DNA from: Bacteroidetes bacterium GWF2_40_14
GTDB taxonomy: Bacteria > Bacteroidota > Bacteroidia > Bacteroidales > UBA932
Assembly: GCA_001769195.1 (NCBI GenBank)
Contig: MEOK01000017.1
Location: forward strand, 92,988-156,987
DNA length: 64,000 nt
Direction: 5' to 3'
Position 1 is the first letter of the stretch. Each line of letters starts with the position of its first letter. This document shows, piece by piece, positions 18,091 through 27,287 of the stretch. The notes below the pieces were generated by a model that was not told the origin of the DNA, ran no database searches, and saw nothing but the letters and a program-made list of their open reading frames with translations. Position numbers and translations under genes: made by a program.

Positions 18091-19020
18091 ATGAAGAGAA
18101 ACAGGATTTTCATACTCATATTGGCTCTTTTGGTTACCTATTCATCAAAAGCTCAGTTCAGCGGAGGAACGTTCGGGAAGGTTGGGCCTCCGGGATCAAC
18201 GAATCAGCAAAATAACCAGACAAACACAGAAGAGGAAGACACGGGACCAAGACCGCCTGCCTACACTCTTAAAAGGTATTTCAAAAGCCTTGCCGGAAAA
18301 GATTCGCTGACTATATCCCGTATGTGGGGAGGATCGATAATCTTACCAGGTACTGCACAGATATACAACCGGGATTACTGGAAACTACCTGTGCTGTATG
18401 GAGGTATCGCAGCATTTCTATATACAGGATACCAGAACAACCTCAAATGGCTGGAAAGCGGAGATACCCGATACAAGACAAACAGGGACCTCCTTTACAT
18501 GGGTGCAATTTTTACATATTGGGGCGGAATAATGGACGGGGTTGTTTCGTACAAGCACCGTCAGGATATACTCCCGGCCAGAGCTTCACTCTACTCGGCC
18601 ATGCTGCCCGGACTGGGACAGGCATACACAGGGAACTACTGGAAAATTCCTATCTTTTATGGTGGTTTCATTACATGCGGATACTTTATTTACTCAAACA
18701 ATCTTCAGTACCAGAGATACCGTGATTTGTTCAACGAAGCCAGCAAACCAGGCTCTACTCTTACAGGAAGATACAATGTTGAGACATTAAAGTATTTTAA
18801 GGACAGTTACAGGCGATACCGTGATTATTCCATACTTTCGGGACTTGTTGTCTACGCCCTTAATATTATTGATGCCAATGTCTTTGCTCACCTGCAGGAT
18901 TTTGATATAAGTGACGATCTTTCTGCCTCATTTGGCCCTGGCATCATTCTGCCCCTTAACTATCAATTTACTAACAATCTGAACCCTGCTTTTGGACTTC
19001 AGATGAAATTAAACTTCTAA
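18091..19020 (+). CDS. DUF5683 putative membrane/outer-membrane protein
   Basis: A 309-residue protein with a signal peptide (MKRNRIFILILALLVTYSSK then AQ). A low-complexity Asn/Gln/Pro linker is followed by a region with two related Tyr/Trp-rich units, each with a GxxxPGxGQxYxxxYWKxPxxYG pattern (SIILPGTAQIYNRDYWKLP and SAMLPGLGQAYTGNYWKIP), as in the DUF5683 family that commonly follows parB in Bacteroidota. Hydrophobic stretches suggest membrane association. Function unknown; the context suggests a link to the cell envelope during segregation. Confidence 0.82.
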   Translation: MKRNRIFILILALLVTYSSKAQFSGGTFGKVGPPGSTNQQNNQTNTEEEDTGPRPPAYTLKRYFKSLAGKDSLTISRMWGGSIILPGTAQIYNRDYWKLPVLYGGIAAFLYTGYQNNLKWLESGDTRYKTNRDLLYMGAIFTYWGGIMDGVVSYKHRQDILPARASLYSAMLPGLGQAYTGNYWKIPIFYGGFITCGYFIYSNNLQYQRYRDLFNEASKPGSTLTGRYNVETLKYFKDSYRRYRDYSILSGLVVYALNIIDANVFAHLQDFDISDDLSASFGPGIILPLNYQFTNNLNPAFGLQMKLNF

Positions 19021-19023
19021 ACA

Positions 19024-20664
19024 ATGAGATTATATCCAACATATTCCACTCTACTTAAAACTCTTTTAGTTTCTTTTTTTGTAATGTCTCTCTCAGAAGT
19101 TTCATACGGTCAGATTTTTTCAAAAAAAACCAGCCGTAAATCATTGGAACAGGAGATATCTCAACTCAGGAAAGTAATAGATTCCCTCAAACAGGAGCTG
19201 GAAGTAAACGTAATACCTATATCCGATACAGTTAGCAGTAATGACACAATCAATCCGGGAGCTCTCAGCTTTTTTGAGGGAGAAGATTTTATAGAGCCCG
19301 CACTCCCTACAGACAGTCTGCTGAGTATTTGGTATGTCCAGAAGAACCTGACGCTTGATGATAATTTGGCCCTTAATCTGGATAGCAGCAATTTTACATC
19401 TGATGTTCCTGATTCAGTCTTTATCCGCAGATTGAAGTCCATGAACTCCTTCATACCACTTCCATATAACAACATTATCAAGAACCATATAATATATTAT
19501 ACACAGAAGATACCAAACAAGATTGACCTTGTACTGGGGCTGAGCAGTTATTACATGCCAATTTTTGAGGAGATACTTGATGAATACGATCTACCCAAAG
19601 AGCTTAAAGTAATGGCAATCATAGAATCGGCATTGAATCCAAGAGCTACCTCAAGGGTAAACGCTAAGGGTATGTGGCAGTTTATGTACAGAACCGCTTT
19701 GCAGTACAATCTTAAGATAAACTCATATGTTGATGAGAGACTCGACCCTGTTGCGTCGGCCCATGCTGCGGCAAAGTATCTTAAGGACGCATATACTATC
19801 TTCGGTGACTGGTCTCTTGCAATAGCTTCCTATAATTGTGGAGCCGGAAATGTTAACAAGGCCATAAGAAGAGCGGGAGGTTCTAAAGATTTCTGGAAGA
19901 TTTATCAGTTTTTACCAAGGGAAACAAGAGGTTACGTTCCATCTTTTGTCGCTGCGCTCTATACTCTCAACTACTATAAAGAACACAGGATTAGTCCGAG
20001 ACAAATCTCACTTCCAGCTCATGTAGATACCTTTATGATATATAAGCCTCTTCATTTTGGGCAGATATCGGAGTTGACAGGTATTTCCAAAGAGGAGCTG
20101 AGTGATCTTAATCCTCAGTATATTAAAGATATAATTCCAGGAACAGAGGCTGGTATGATTTTAAATCTGCCTTACAATTACACATCTGCATTTGTAGACA
20201 AGGAGCAGATCATATATGGTTACAAGGATAGTCTCTATTTTAATGCAATAAACGAGTCCAAGTCGTCTTCTTTCGAAAATACATCAATCACACATACTGT
20301 AAGGAAAGGGGAGACACTAGGCAAAATAGCTGAGCGATACAGGGTCAGGTTGTCTGACCTGCAGTCGTGGAACAGAGTGAAATCAAATATAAAACCTGGT
20401 CAGCGTCTGGTTATATTTTCTAACGGGGCACCTAAAAACCCAGTTGCATCGGCATCTTCATCTACCTCTGCAGCTCGTTCATCCTCCGACAAAACAACAT
20501 CTTCAAACGGATATGTGCATTATACCATAAAGAAAAATGACACCCTTTGGGAGATCTCTAGGAAGTTTGATGGTGTTACTCTTAATGATCTAATGAAGCT
20601 TAACGGATTTAATAAGAACAGCAAAATCAAGCCTGGTGATAAGATAAAGATCAAACCCATATAA
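19024..20664 (+). CDS. mltD: MltD-like lytic transglycosylase with two LysM domains
   Basis: A 546-residue secreted murein hydrolase with a signal peptide ending near residue 29. The SLT (family 1) catalytic domain has its glutamate at Glu201 (MAIIESALNPRA) and SLAIASYNCGAGNVNKAI. After a linker come two LysM repeats (HTVRKGETLGKIAERYRV at about 422 and YTIKKNDTLWEISRKF at about 498) that bind peptidoglycan. A coiled segment (LEQEISQLRKVIDSLKQELE, 41-60) precedes the catalytic domain. It starts 3 bases after the DUF5683 stop, so parA-parB-DUF5683-mltD forms one unit. Confidence 0.92.
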   Translation: MRLYPTYSTLLKTLLVSFFVMSLSEVSYGQIFSKKTSRKSLEQEISQLRKVIDSLKQELEVNVIPISDTVSSNDTINPGALSFFEGEDFIEPALPTDSLLSIWYVQKNLTLDDNLALNLDSSNFTSDVPDSVFIRRLKSMNSFIPLPYNNIIKNHIIYYTQKIPNKIDLVLGLSSYYMPIFEEILDEYDLPKELKVMAIIESALNPRATSRVNAKGMWQFMYRTALQYNLKINSYVDERLDPVASAHAAAKYLKDAYTIFGDWSLAIASYNCGAGNVNKAIRRAGGSKDFWKIYQFLPRETRGYVPSFVAALYTLNYYKEHRISPRQISLPAHVDTFMIYKPLHFGQISELTGISKEELSDLNPQYIKDIIPGTEAGMILNLPYNYTSAFVDKEQIIYGYKDSLYFNAINESKSSSFENTSITHTVRKGETLGKIAERYRVRLSDLQSWNRVKSNIKPGQRLVIFSNGAPKNPVASASSSTSAARSSSDKTTSSNGYVHYTIKKNDTLWEISRKFDGVTLNDLMKLNGFNKNSKIKPGDKIKIKPI

Positions 20665-20670
20665 TCTCTG

Positions 20671-22632
20671 TCAGAATCTCCATCTTATCTGGACCTTTGC
20701 CTCACTTTTAGAGGGACCCTTTATAGTATCGGGTCCCTCTCCTGTCATATCCCTGTCAAGGTATCGTGTTTGAGATAACCTTAGCCACAAATCAACCGAT
20801 CTAAATGGATTTATATGAATGTTTATGTACCATCTCAATCCTTGGCCGTAACACACCGGCACTGAGTAACCATAAAGCATGTCTCTTTCGTATGAGTAAA
20901 TCCTCGCATCCCAGACTGGGACACTAAAGGCGGCCAATCTAAGAGATGCATCTATTTTTTTATTAAGTGATTCATATAAGACTTCGTGATAGAAATGAAT
21001 TCCTGCTTGGAATTTCTCTCCGCGGAATGCTGTAAGGTCAATTCTGTCTGCAAACTTTATTCTATCAGTCACCTTATAATCAATATTGTATCTTAATGAA
21101 TATTTTTTCATGGTCTGTGCAATCTTTAATAAACTTGTCATGCGCTTACCATTTTTATAATTAGCAGTAAAAGTAAAATTGTGATATCCATTAAGAATCT
21201 CCACTCCTGAAGTCAGTCGCCAGTACCTTCTTGCATTATAAGCAACTGCCAATTTAACTCCTCTTTCGTCGTTTGGCATTCCCGAGCGGGTTATTGCACC
21301 TGCAAAAGGGGCATAGTAACCTTTAGAGTAGTCCCTTAGAAGAAAAGAGGATTCAAATCGGTTATCCGGTGAGTAAATGATACCGGTCATCCAGGCAAAA
21401 GAGGCGGTATGGTCAGATGCCACCTCTGCAAACAGTCTGATCTTATCCATTACCCAGTATAGATCCATTCCTGAATTCCCTCCATAACCATTGTGGTATC
21501 TATCCTTGTAAAGCCTCAGAGAATCATCTCCGCCATATGGAAGATTATACTTATACAGTAAAGATGTATATCCCAGCTTGAACTTGTCTGCTGCATATGT
21601 TAAGTTGGTTCCCAGCATGGTACCGCTCAATGCCCCCCTCCTTTCGATGGTCGTGGTTGTATTGTGCAGGCCTGTTTTTAGAAGTGATGTATATCTTCCA
21701 TCTTCATCAATTCTGGCATCGTATTGTCTGTTAGAAAAAAACAAAGTGACTTTGAATCTCTTTATATTGACAGTAGAGGCAATGCCTCTCATAGAAAGGT
21801 TTTCATCTGTCGAATTGTAAGGATTCAGTCCCATCTCGGATTTTCTTAATGACCTTGGTTCGGTAGAAGAACTGAGAGAAAATGAGTTCCAGACAACCAA
21901 ACCCTGGCCAAACCGGGCTGAAAAGTCGCCTATCAGAAATGTTTCTACCGGCCCTGTCTTACTGAGAGAAATATTAAAGCATTTATAATCGACACCTTTC
22001 TCTCCTCCATCTCTCTCAATGGTAAGTGCGCCCCTAAGCTTGTCAGAATAGCAGAACTTGTATTGAAGATAATTCTGCCCGGGAGGACCCAGGTACCTGC
22101 TGTTTGGATACTTCTCGAACTCCTCCTTTGTAATTGATGTATAGCCCTGTTGCTTCTCAATAAAGCTCTTTCCTCTGACGACTATCTGAGATCTTCCATC
22201 TTTCAGAAATGACCCTGCATTTAAAACCACTTTTAATTCATTTGTACCGGCAAATAAAAAGGGAGCCAGCATCTCAGCAACCTCATGGTCAATTCCCGGA
22301 ATAAGTAGTAACTCATTAAGGGATAAAAGAGGACCATATTCCTTACGGTAATCTATGATTGACTCTATCTGAAAGTCATTCAATACAACAAGCCTCTCGA
22401 GATCTTTTCTGGATGCATTGTTGATATTTAGAGGAGATGTAAGCATATTCTGGAACATCTCAATAATCTCCTCTGTAAAATCCGGCCTACTCTCTCCTTC
22501 GGCTGTTATGCTCTCTGCATATTCCGAGATAATCCTGACAACCGCCTCAGGAACGTGCCTGCTTCCGGTACCCTGACAAAAAAGCACATCGCCGCCGGTA
22601 AGCAGCAATGCAATTGCAATCAACCTCCTCAT
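20671..22632 (-). CDS. Secreted helix-hairpin-helix protein with probable beta-barrel
   Basis: A 653-residue protein with a signal peptide (MRRLIAIALLLTGGDVLFC). Residues 70-130 contain a tandem helix-hairpin-helix unit like ComEA/SLBB (PLNINNASRKDLERLVVLND and LLSLNELLLIPGIDHEVAEM). The rest (about 140-653) alternates short aromatic-rich strands and ends in KVQIRWRF, an aromatic C-terminus typical of outer-membrane barrels. The combination of HhH and barrel recurs in Bacteroidota, but I know of no proven function; DNA uptake or nucleic-acid binding is a guess. It converges on mltD with a 6-base gap. Confidence 0.75.
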   Translation of the reverse strand: MRRLIAIALLLTGGDVLFCQGTGSRHVPEAVVRIISEYAESITAEGESRPDFTEEIIEMFQNMLTSPLNINNASRKDLERLVVLNDFQIESIIDYRKEYGPLLSLNELLLIPGIDHEVAEMLAPFLFAGTNELKVVLNAGSFLKDGRSQIVVRGKSFIEKQQGYTSITKEEFEKYPNSRYLGPPGQNYLQYKFCYSDKLRGALTIERDGGEKGVDYKCFNISLSKTGPVETFLIGDFSARFGQGLVVWNSFSLSSSTEPRSLRKSEMGLNPYNSTDENLSMRGIASTVNIKRFKVTLFFSNRQYDARIDEDGRYTSLLKTGLHNTTTTIERRGALSGTMLGTNLTYAADKFKLGYTSLLYKYNLPYGGDDSLRLYKDRYHNGYGGNSGMDLYWVMDKIRLFAEVASDHTASFAWMTGIIYSPDNRFESSFLLRDYSKGYYAPFAGAITRSGMPNDERGVKLAVAYNARRYWRLTSGVEILNGYHNFTFTANYKNGKRMTSLLKIAQTMKKYSLRYNIDYKVTDRIKFADRIDLTAFRGEKFQAGIHFYHEVLYESLNKKIDASLRLAAFSVPVWDARIYSYERDMLYGYSVPVCYGQGLRWYINIHINPFRSVDLWLRLSQTRYLDRDMTGEGPDTIKGPSKSEAKVQIRWRF

Positions 22633-22663
22633 AACTCCCTCCCCTCATACAACTAAAAAATGA

Positions 22664-23176
22664 TTAATTAACCTTGAATTCGTACTCTACCTTTTCAAGT
22701 TCTTTGTTAGCCTTGACAATTTTATCTGCCAGTTCAGCTTTAAATGCCCTCATCTTTTCCATAAGCTCCTCATCTGCCGTTGCAAGTATCTGAAATGCCA
22801 GAATAGCTGCATTTCTTGCCCCGTCAAGAGCAACAGTAGCCACCGGAATACCGGAGGGCATCTGAAGTATAGAAAGCACTGAATCCCAACCATCTATTGA
22901 ATTTGACGATTTTATAGGAACCCCTATCACAGGTAGCGGTGTTAGGGCTGCTATGATTCCCGGTAAGTGTGCAGCTCCGCCAGCACCGGCAATAATAACT
23001 TTAACTCCCCTCCTGTCTGCTTTCTTAGCAAAATCCATGACCTGCTCAGGAACTCTGTGTGCCGACAATGCATTAATCTCAAACGGAATCTTCATCTCAT
23101 TCAGAAAATCTGCTGCCTGTTTCATAACAGACAGATCTGAAGTGCTTCCCATAATTATGCTAACTTGTGGATTCAT
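22664..23176 (-). CDS. purE: 5-(carboxyamino)imidazole ribonucleotide mutase
   Basis: Taking the ATG at 23176 gives 170 residues. It begins with the class I PurE motif VSIIMGSTSDLSVMKQAADF, followed by SAHRVPEQ and GGAAHLPGIIAALTPLPVIG. The enzyme moves the carboxylate of N5-CAIR to C4 in purine synthesis. A longer start 10 codons upstream (23206) would overlap its own -7 box at 23204-23211, so the shorter start is preferred. It is divergent from hpt, another purine gene. Confidence 0.95.
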   Translation of the reverse strand: MNPQVSIIMGSTSDLSVMKQAADFLNEMKIPFEINALSAHRVPEQVMDFAKKADRRGVKVIIAGAGGAAHLPGIIAALTPLPVIGVPIKSSNSIDGWDSVLSILQMPSGIPVATVALDGARNAAILAFQILATADEELMEKMRAFKAELADKIVKANKELEKVEYEFKVN

Positions 23177-23203
23177 TGGCTGTTCACTTAAATTGGTTTT
23201 AGA

Positions 23204-23211
23204 CAAAATTA
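23204..23211 (-). promoter_or_regulatory. -7 box for purE
   Basis: The minus strand reads TAATTTTG, a TAnnTTTG match, 27 bases upstream of the purE ATG at 23176. It decides between two possible purE starts. Confidence 0.55.
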
Positions 23212-23216
23212 ATACT

Positions 23217-23224
23217 TAATTTCG
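23217..23224 (+). promoter_or_regulatory. Variant -7 box for hpt
   Basis: TAATTTCG differs from TAnnTTTG at one position and lies 20 bases before the hpt ATG. The same TTCG variant occurs before mqnB and the DUF2795 gene. Confidence 0.4.
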
Positions 23225-23244
23225 CAGGCACAAATATTTTTAAC

Positions 23245-23793
23245 ATGGAGCGCATTAAACTACATGACAAGTGTTTTAAGGTATCAATTCCTTACAGCAA
23301 AATAGAAGAGAGCATAAAAACAGTTGCAGAACAATTGAACAGAGATTACAAAGATGTTGAAAACCCGTTGTTTCTTTCCGTTTTAAATGGCTCTTTCATG
23401 TTTACTGCAGATCTTATGAAATCTGTCAATTTCAACTGTGAAATTTCATTTATTAAACTTTCTTCTTACAGCGGTGTTGAATCAACTGGTGAGATAAAGC
23501 AGATAATTGGAATCAACAAACCACTTAAAGGCAGGTCTGTGGTAATAATTGAGGATATTGTCGACACCGGTGCAACTATTGAGGAACTGTATGGCTTGTT
23601 GGAAAAGGAGGGGGTAAAAGATATAAGGATCTGCACCTTGCTTTTGAAACCTGATGCATACAAAAAGGATATTGACATCAACTATGTCGCGCTAAGGATT
23701 CCAAATGACTTTATTGTAGGTTTTGGACTTGACTATAATGAACTTGGAAGGCAGTACAAGGATATATACGTATTAGACAATAGCGGATCATGA
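23245..23793 (+). CDS. hpt: Hypoxanthine phosphoribosyltransferase
   Basis: A 182-residue type I phosphoribosyltransferase. The PRPP loop VVIIEDIVDTGATIEEL (about 98-114) and the N-terminal LSVLNGSFMFTADLM are characteristic of hypoxanthine salvage enzymes. It converts hypoxanthine (and often guanine) to the nucleotide. Its stop overlaps the adk start (ATGA), so hpt-adk-obgE is a coupled operon. Confidence 0.95.
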   Translation: MERIKLHDKCFKVSIPYSKIEESIKTVAEQLNRDYKDVENPLFLSVLNGSFMFTADLMKSVNFNCEISFIKLSSYSGVESTGEIKQIIGINKPLKGRSVVIIEDIVDTGATIEELYGLLEKEGVKDIRICTLLLKPDAYKKDIDINYVALRIPNDFIVGFGLDYNELGRQYKDIYVLDNSGS

Positions 23794-24374
23794 AATACTA
23801 TATAATTTTTGGCCCTCCCGGAGCAGGAAAAGGGACCCAATCCAGTTTATTGGTAGAAAAATATTGTCTCAAGCATATTTCAACTGGAGATTTGCTGCGA
23901 AAAGAGATTGAGAAGAAGAGTGAGCTGGGTATATTGGCAAAGTCAATCATTGATAAAGGTTGCCTTGTAGATGACGCCACTGTGTTGGAGATGATAAGAA
24001 AGGAGATTTTTGCCAATAAACCGGATGTTAACGGATTTATACTTGACGGATTTCCGAGAACGATTGAACAGGCAATTTCTCTTGATAAACTTCTGGAATC
24101 ACTCGGAAGAAAGGTTGATGCAGTTATCGCTCTTGAAATTGATGATGATGTGATGATAAAAAGAATCCAACACAGGGCCAAGATAGAGGACAGAGTGGAT
24201 GATATGGATTTTGAGACAATTCAGAACAGGATAATAACCTATCACAAGAAGACCGAACCTCTCATAAAATACTATAAAGAAAAGGGGAACTATTTTCCCG
24301 TGAACGGAGAGACTTCTATAGAGGATGGTTTCAACGATATATGCCAAATAATCAATAAAATAAATAATGAGTAG
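23790..24374 (+). CDS. adk: Adenylate kinase (short form)
   Basis: A 194-residue kinase with P-loop [11 protein letters not shown] (8-18), [10 protein letters not shown] and [11 protein letters not shown]. The LID is short ([17 protein letters not shown]), so there is no zinc-finger insertion. It interconverts ATP, ADP and AMP. It overlaps hpt by 4 bases and obgE by 8 bases. Confidence 0.96.
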   Translation: MKYYIIFGPPGAGKGTQSSLLVEKYCLKHISTGDLLRKEIEKKSELGILAKSIIDKGCLVDDATVLEMIRKEIFANKPDVNGFILDGFPRTIEQAISLDKLLESLGRKVDAVIALEIDDDVMIKRIQHRAKIEDRVDDMDFETIQNRIITYHKKTEPLIKYYKEKGNYFPVNGETSIEDGFNDICQIINKINNE

Positions 24375-25359
24375 CACCAATTTTGTAGACTATGTCCGTC
24401 TTCTTTGCCAATCGGGCAATGGAGGAAAGGGCTCCATGCACCTCCACAGGGAGAAATTTGTCGCAAAAGGAGGTCCTGACGGAGGAGATGGCGGTAGAGG
24501 GGGACATATAATTCTCCGGGGAAATAGTCAATACTGGACGCTTATTCACCTAAGATATAGAAAACATGTGAGGGCAGTTCATGGTGGTGCCGGAAGTGGC
24601 ACACTATGCCATGGCGCAGATGGTGATGATATATATCTTGAAGTACCACTTGGCACAGTAGCAAAAGATGCAGAGACAGGAGAGGTTCTTTTTGAGATAA
24701 CAGAAAACGGAGAGGAGAAGATAATAGCAAAGGGCGGACGTGGAGGATTGGGCAATGCAAATTTCAAAAGTGCCACAAACCGCACCCCGAGATATGCACA
24801 GCCTGGTGAACCGGGAATCGAGAACTGGTTTATACTTGAACTTAAGATTCTGGCAGATGTCGGGCTTGTCGGTTTTCCAAATGCCGGAAAATCCACTCTG
24901 CTTTCTACTATTTCTGCTGCTAAACCCAAAATTGCCGACTACCCTTTTACTACACTTGAGCCTAATCTGGGTATTGTAGACTATTACGACCACAAATCCT
25001 TTGTAATGGCAGATATTCCCGGAATAATTGAAGGCGCCCATGAGGGCAAGGGACTTGGATTAAGGTTCTTAAGGCATATTGAACGTAACTCAATGCTATT
25101 GTTCATGATTCCTGCCGACAGTAAAGACATTAAGAATGAATACAAGATCCTTCTTAACGAACTTAAACAGTACAATCCTGAATTGCTTGACAAACAACGA
25201 ATTCTTGCTGTAACTAAGTCAGATATGCTTGATGAGGAGTTAAAGAGAGAGATAAAAAAACATCTTCCGAGAAAACTTCCCAGTTTGTTCATATCGTCGT
25301 TCAGCGGTGAAAACATACAAGAACTTAAGGATCTTCTCTGGAAACATCTAAATAGCTAA
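24367..25359 (+). CDS. obgE: GTPase ObgE/CgtA
   Basis: A 330-residue Obg GTPase. The glycine-rich OBG domain (about 1-158; [15 protein letters not shown] and [13 protein letters not shown]) precedes the G domain with [27 protein letters not shown] and a TKSD G4 motif. The C-terminal OCT domain is absent, as is common. Obg acts in 50S maturation and stress responses. The start lies within the last codons of adk. Confidence 0.97.
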   Translation: MSSTNFVDYVRLLCQSGNGGKGSMHLHREKFVAKGGPDGGDGGRGGHIILRGNSQYWTLIHLRYRKHVRAVHGGAGSGTLCHGADGDDIYLEVPLGTVAKDAETGEVLFEITENGEEKIIAKGGRGGLGNANFKSATNRTPRYAQPGEPGIENWFILELKILADVGLVGFPNAGKSTLLSTISAAKPKIADYPFTTLEPNLGIVDYYDHKSFVMADIPGIIEGAHEGKGLGLRFLRHIERNSMLLFMIPADSKDIKNEYKILLNELKQYNPELLDKQRILAVTKSDMLDEELKREIKKHLPRKLPSLFISSFSGENIQELKDLLWKHLNS

Positions 25360-25366
25360 ACTACTG

Positions 25367-26011
25367 ATGTTTGAGCAACTAATAGAGCTTGACAGATCAC
25401 TTTTTCTTACTCTAAATGGGTTTAATTCACCTTTTTTTGATGAGGTGATGGTTATATTTTCTGCACGCGCCCCCTGGATTGCCCTATATCTGTCAATAGC
25501 TCTATATATGTTCTTCTCAATTAAATGGGAAATACCCGACGGATTATCAAAACCAAAATTCAGGATCATAAGGAAACCCATGGTTTTTGCTTATGTTGCT
25601 CTCGCAGGTGCCATATTGACATTTGCATTTACCGATATCTTATCTGCCCAGATAAAAGACCTGGCGGAGAGGCCCAGACCTGCCTATGATCCTGTAATTG
25701 GGTCATTTGTTAGAATGCTTGAATACAAGGGTGGTATGTATGGATTTATCTCGAGCCATGCTACAAATGTTTTTGGACTGGCAACCTTTACCTCTTTGAT
25801 ATTCAGACGCAAATACTATTCCATTTCGATTTTCACTTGGGCCACTTTGGTCAGCTACAGTAGAATATATGTTGGCAAACATTTCCCCCTGGATGTCCTA
25901 TGCGGTGCTATGCTTGGGCTTTTAACAGGCTGGTGCGTTTTTATGTTTGTTGCTTACATTTTCAAACGGTATAACATAACTTTTGGTAAATCAGATGTAT
26001 TACATAATTGA
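25367..26011 (+). CDS. PAP2-family membrane phosphatase
   Basis: A 214-residue protein with about five to six membrane helices and the three phosphatase motifs of the PAP2 superfamily: KDLAERPRP (motif 1), GFISSHATN (motif 2, SSH in place of SGH) and SRIYVGKHFPLDV (motif 3). Likely substrates are lipid phosphates such as undecaprenyl pyrophosphate, phosphatidic acid or lipid A; the sequence does not decide. It begins 7 bases after obgE and overlaps lplA by 17 bases. Confidence 0.9.
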   Translation: MFEQLIELDRSLFLTLNGFNSPFFDEVMVIFSARAPWIALYLSIALYMFFSIKWEIPDGLSKPKFRIIRKPMVFAYVALAGAILTFAFTDILSAQIKDLAERPRPAYDPVIGSFVRMLEYKGGMYGFISSHATNVFGLATFTSLIFRRKYYSISIFTWATLVSYSRIYVGKHFPLDVLCGAMLGLLTGWCVFMFVAYIFKRYNITFGKSDVLHN

Positions 26012-26987
26012 CCACTCTACCGATCCATACTGGAACCTGGCAGCCGAGGAGTATCTTTTCAAAAATCTGGACAAACCGGTTTTCAGACTGTGGCAGAATG
26101 AAAATTCCATAATTATTGGTCAGCATCAGAATGCTCTTGCCGAGATAAATCTTGACTATGTGAGGGCAAACAACATAAAAGTTGTAAGGCGACTGACGGG
26201 AGGAGGCGCAGTCTACCACGATCTGGGTAATGTCAACTTCACATTCATAGACAACCGTATTGACAAAGAAGACACTGCCAGTATGTTTGCCCGTTTTACA
26301 AAACCAATAATTGACTCTCTGTGTAAGTTAGGAGTTAAGGCCTATCTGGAGGGGAGAAATGACCTGCTTATTGACGGGAAAAAATTCTCAGGCAATGCAG
26401 TTGCTGTTTACAGAGACAGAGTCCTCCAACATGGTACACTTCTCTTCTCATCTTCTATGAATACTTTAGGAAATGCTCTTGCCAGCAGACCGGAAAAATT
26501 TGTAAGTAAATCGGTAAAATCAAATATTGCCCGGGTTACAAACATTGGGGAACATCTCGACCATCCAATGACTATTTCTGAATTCATGGAATTCATGGAG
26601 AGAGAGATAAATTCAATCAACCGAAACCTTTATATACTTTACTCTTATTCTGACCAGGATATTAAGTCTATTCAGAAACTCAGGGATGAAAAATACAGTC
26701 AGGACTGGTGGAACTTCGGATCATCTCCTGTTTATCAATATTCAAAGGTGAAACAATTTCCCGGTGGACTGATTGAGGTTTATCTAAAAGTGAACAAAGG
26801 TGTAATTACATATATCAAGATATTTGGCAGCTATTTCTTTATAAAGGAGACACATGAAATTGAATCATTGCTTACAGGAGCTCTACATACTCCTGAAGGT
26901 ATAGGTGAACGGCTCAAAAAGATAAACCTCTCCGACTACTTTGGGAATGTAGAGGGAGAGGAGTTCTTAAGTCTTTTCTGGGACTAG
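25995..26987 (+). CDS. lplA: Lipoate-protein ligase A
   Basis: From the ATG at 25995 this is 330 residues: a BPL_LplA_LipB catalytic domain (NLAAEEYLF, RRLTGGGAVYHDLGN near 70 and GKKFSGNAV) plus a C-terminal LplA accessory domain. It activates lipoate with ATP and attaches it to E2 and GcvH lysines. The alternative TTG start 4 codons upstream is less likely. A 9-base tandem duplication (26580-26597) encodes EFMEFM. It converges on hpf with a 5-base gap. Confidence 0.94.
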   Translation: MYYIIDHSTDPYWNLAAEEYLFKNLDKPVFRLWQNENSIIIGQHQNALAEINLDYVRANNIKVVRRLTGGGAVYHDLGNVNFTFIDNRIDKEDTASMFARFTKPIIDSLCKLGVKAYLEGRNDLLIDGKKFSGNAVAVYRDRVLQHGTLLFSSSMNTLGNALASRPEKFVSKSVKSNIARVTNIGEHLDHPMTISEFMEFMEREINSINRNLYILYSYSDQDIKSIQKLRDEKYSQDWWNFGSSPVYQYSKVKQFPGGLIEVYLKVNKGVITYIKIFGSYFFIKETHEIESLLTGALHTPEGIGERLKKINLSDYFGNVEGEEFLSLFWD

Positions 26988-26992
26988 TGTAT

Positions 26993-27286
26993 CTATATTT
27001 CCTTTCTTTTCTCTTTGTATTTTACCAGGATATCTTTAAGCACATCTGCACAATCTACTAATGCGTCTTCAAATTTTATTGAATGACGTTCTACTACCAG
27101 GTCATTACCCGGCATGTCTACCCTTATCCTTACATTTTTATTCTCGTGATCGGGTAAAAGGCTTAATACTACTTCTACTCTTTGTATTTCATCATAATAC
27201 CTTGAAAGCTTAGAAAGCTTTTTCTCGATGAAATCTATCAGCTTCTGATCTGCGTTAAACTTGAGTGACTGAATTCTAATGTCCAT
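26993..27286 (-). CDS. hpf: Ribosome hibernation-promoting factor, short form
   Basis: A 97-residue Hpf/RaiA-family protein (IRIQSLKFNADQKLIDFIEKKL at the start, then RYYDEIQRVEVVLSLL). It lacks the C-terminal dimerisation domain of long Hpf, so it resembles RaiA/short HPF, which binds the 30S decoding centre and blocks mRNA and tRNA. Unusually for this genome, the ATG is preceded by AAGGAGG with a 5-base spacer, and that sequence is formed by the last codons and stop of xerC. It is the third gene of rpsU-xerC-hpf. Confidence 0.94.
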   Translation of the reverse strand: MDIRIQSLKFNADQKLIDFIEKKLSKLSRYYDEIQRVEVVLSLLPDHENKNVRIRVDMPGNDLVVERHSIKFEDALVDCADVLKDILVKYKEKRKEI

Positions 27287-27287
27287 T

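Noticed and set aside
23177-23206. Longer purE start at 23206
   Set aside because: It would overlap the only matching -7 box, and the extra ten residues precede the conserved first strand.
26580-26597. Perfect 9-base tandem duplication in lplA encoding EFMEFM
   Set aside because: Very short and in frame, in a variable surface region; of no clear significance.
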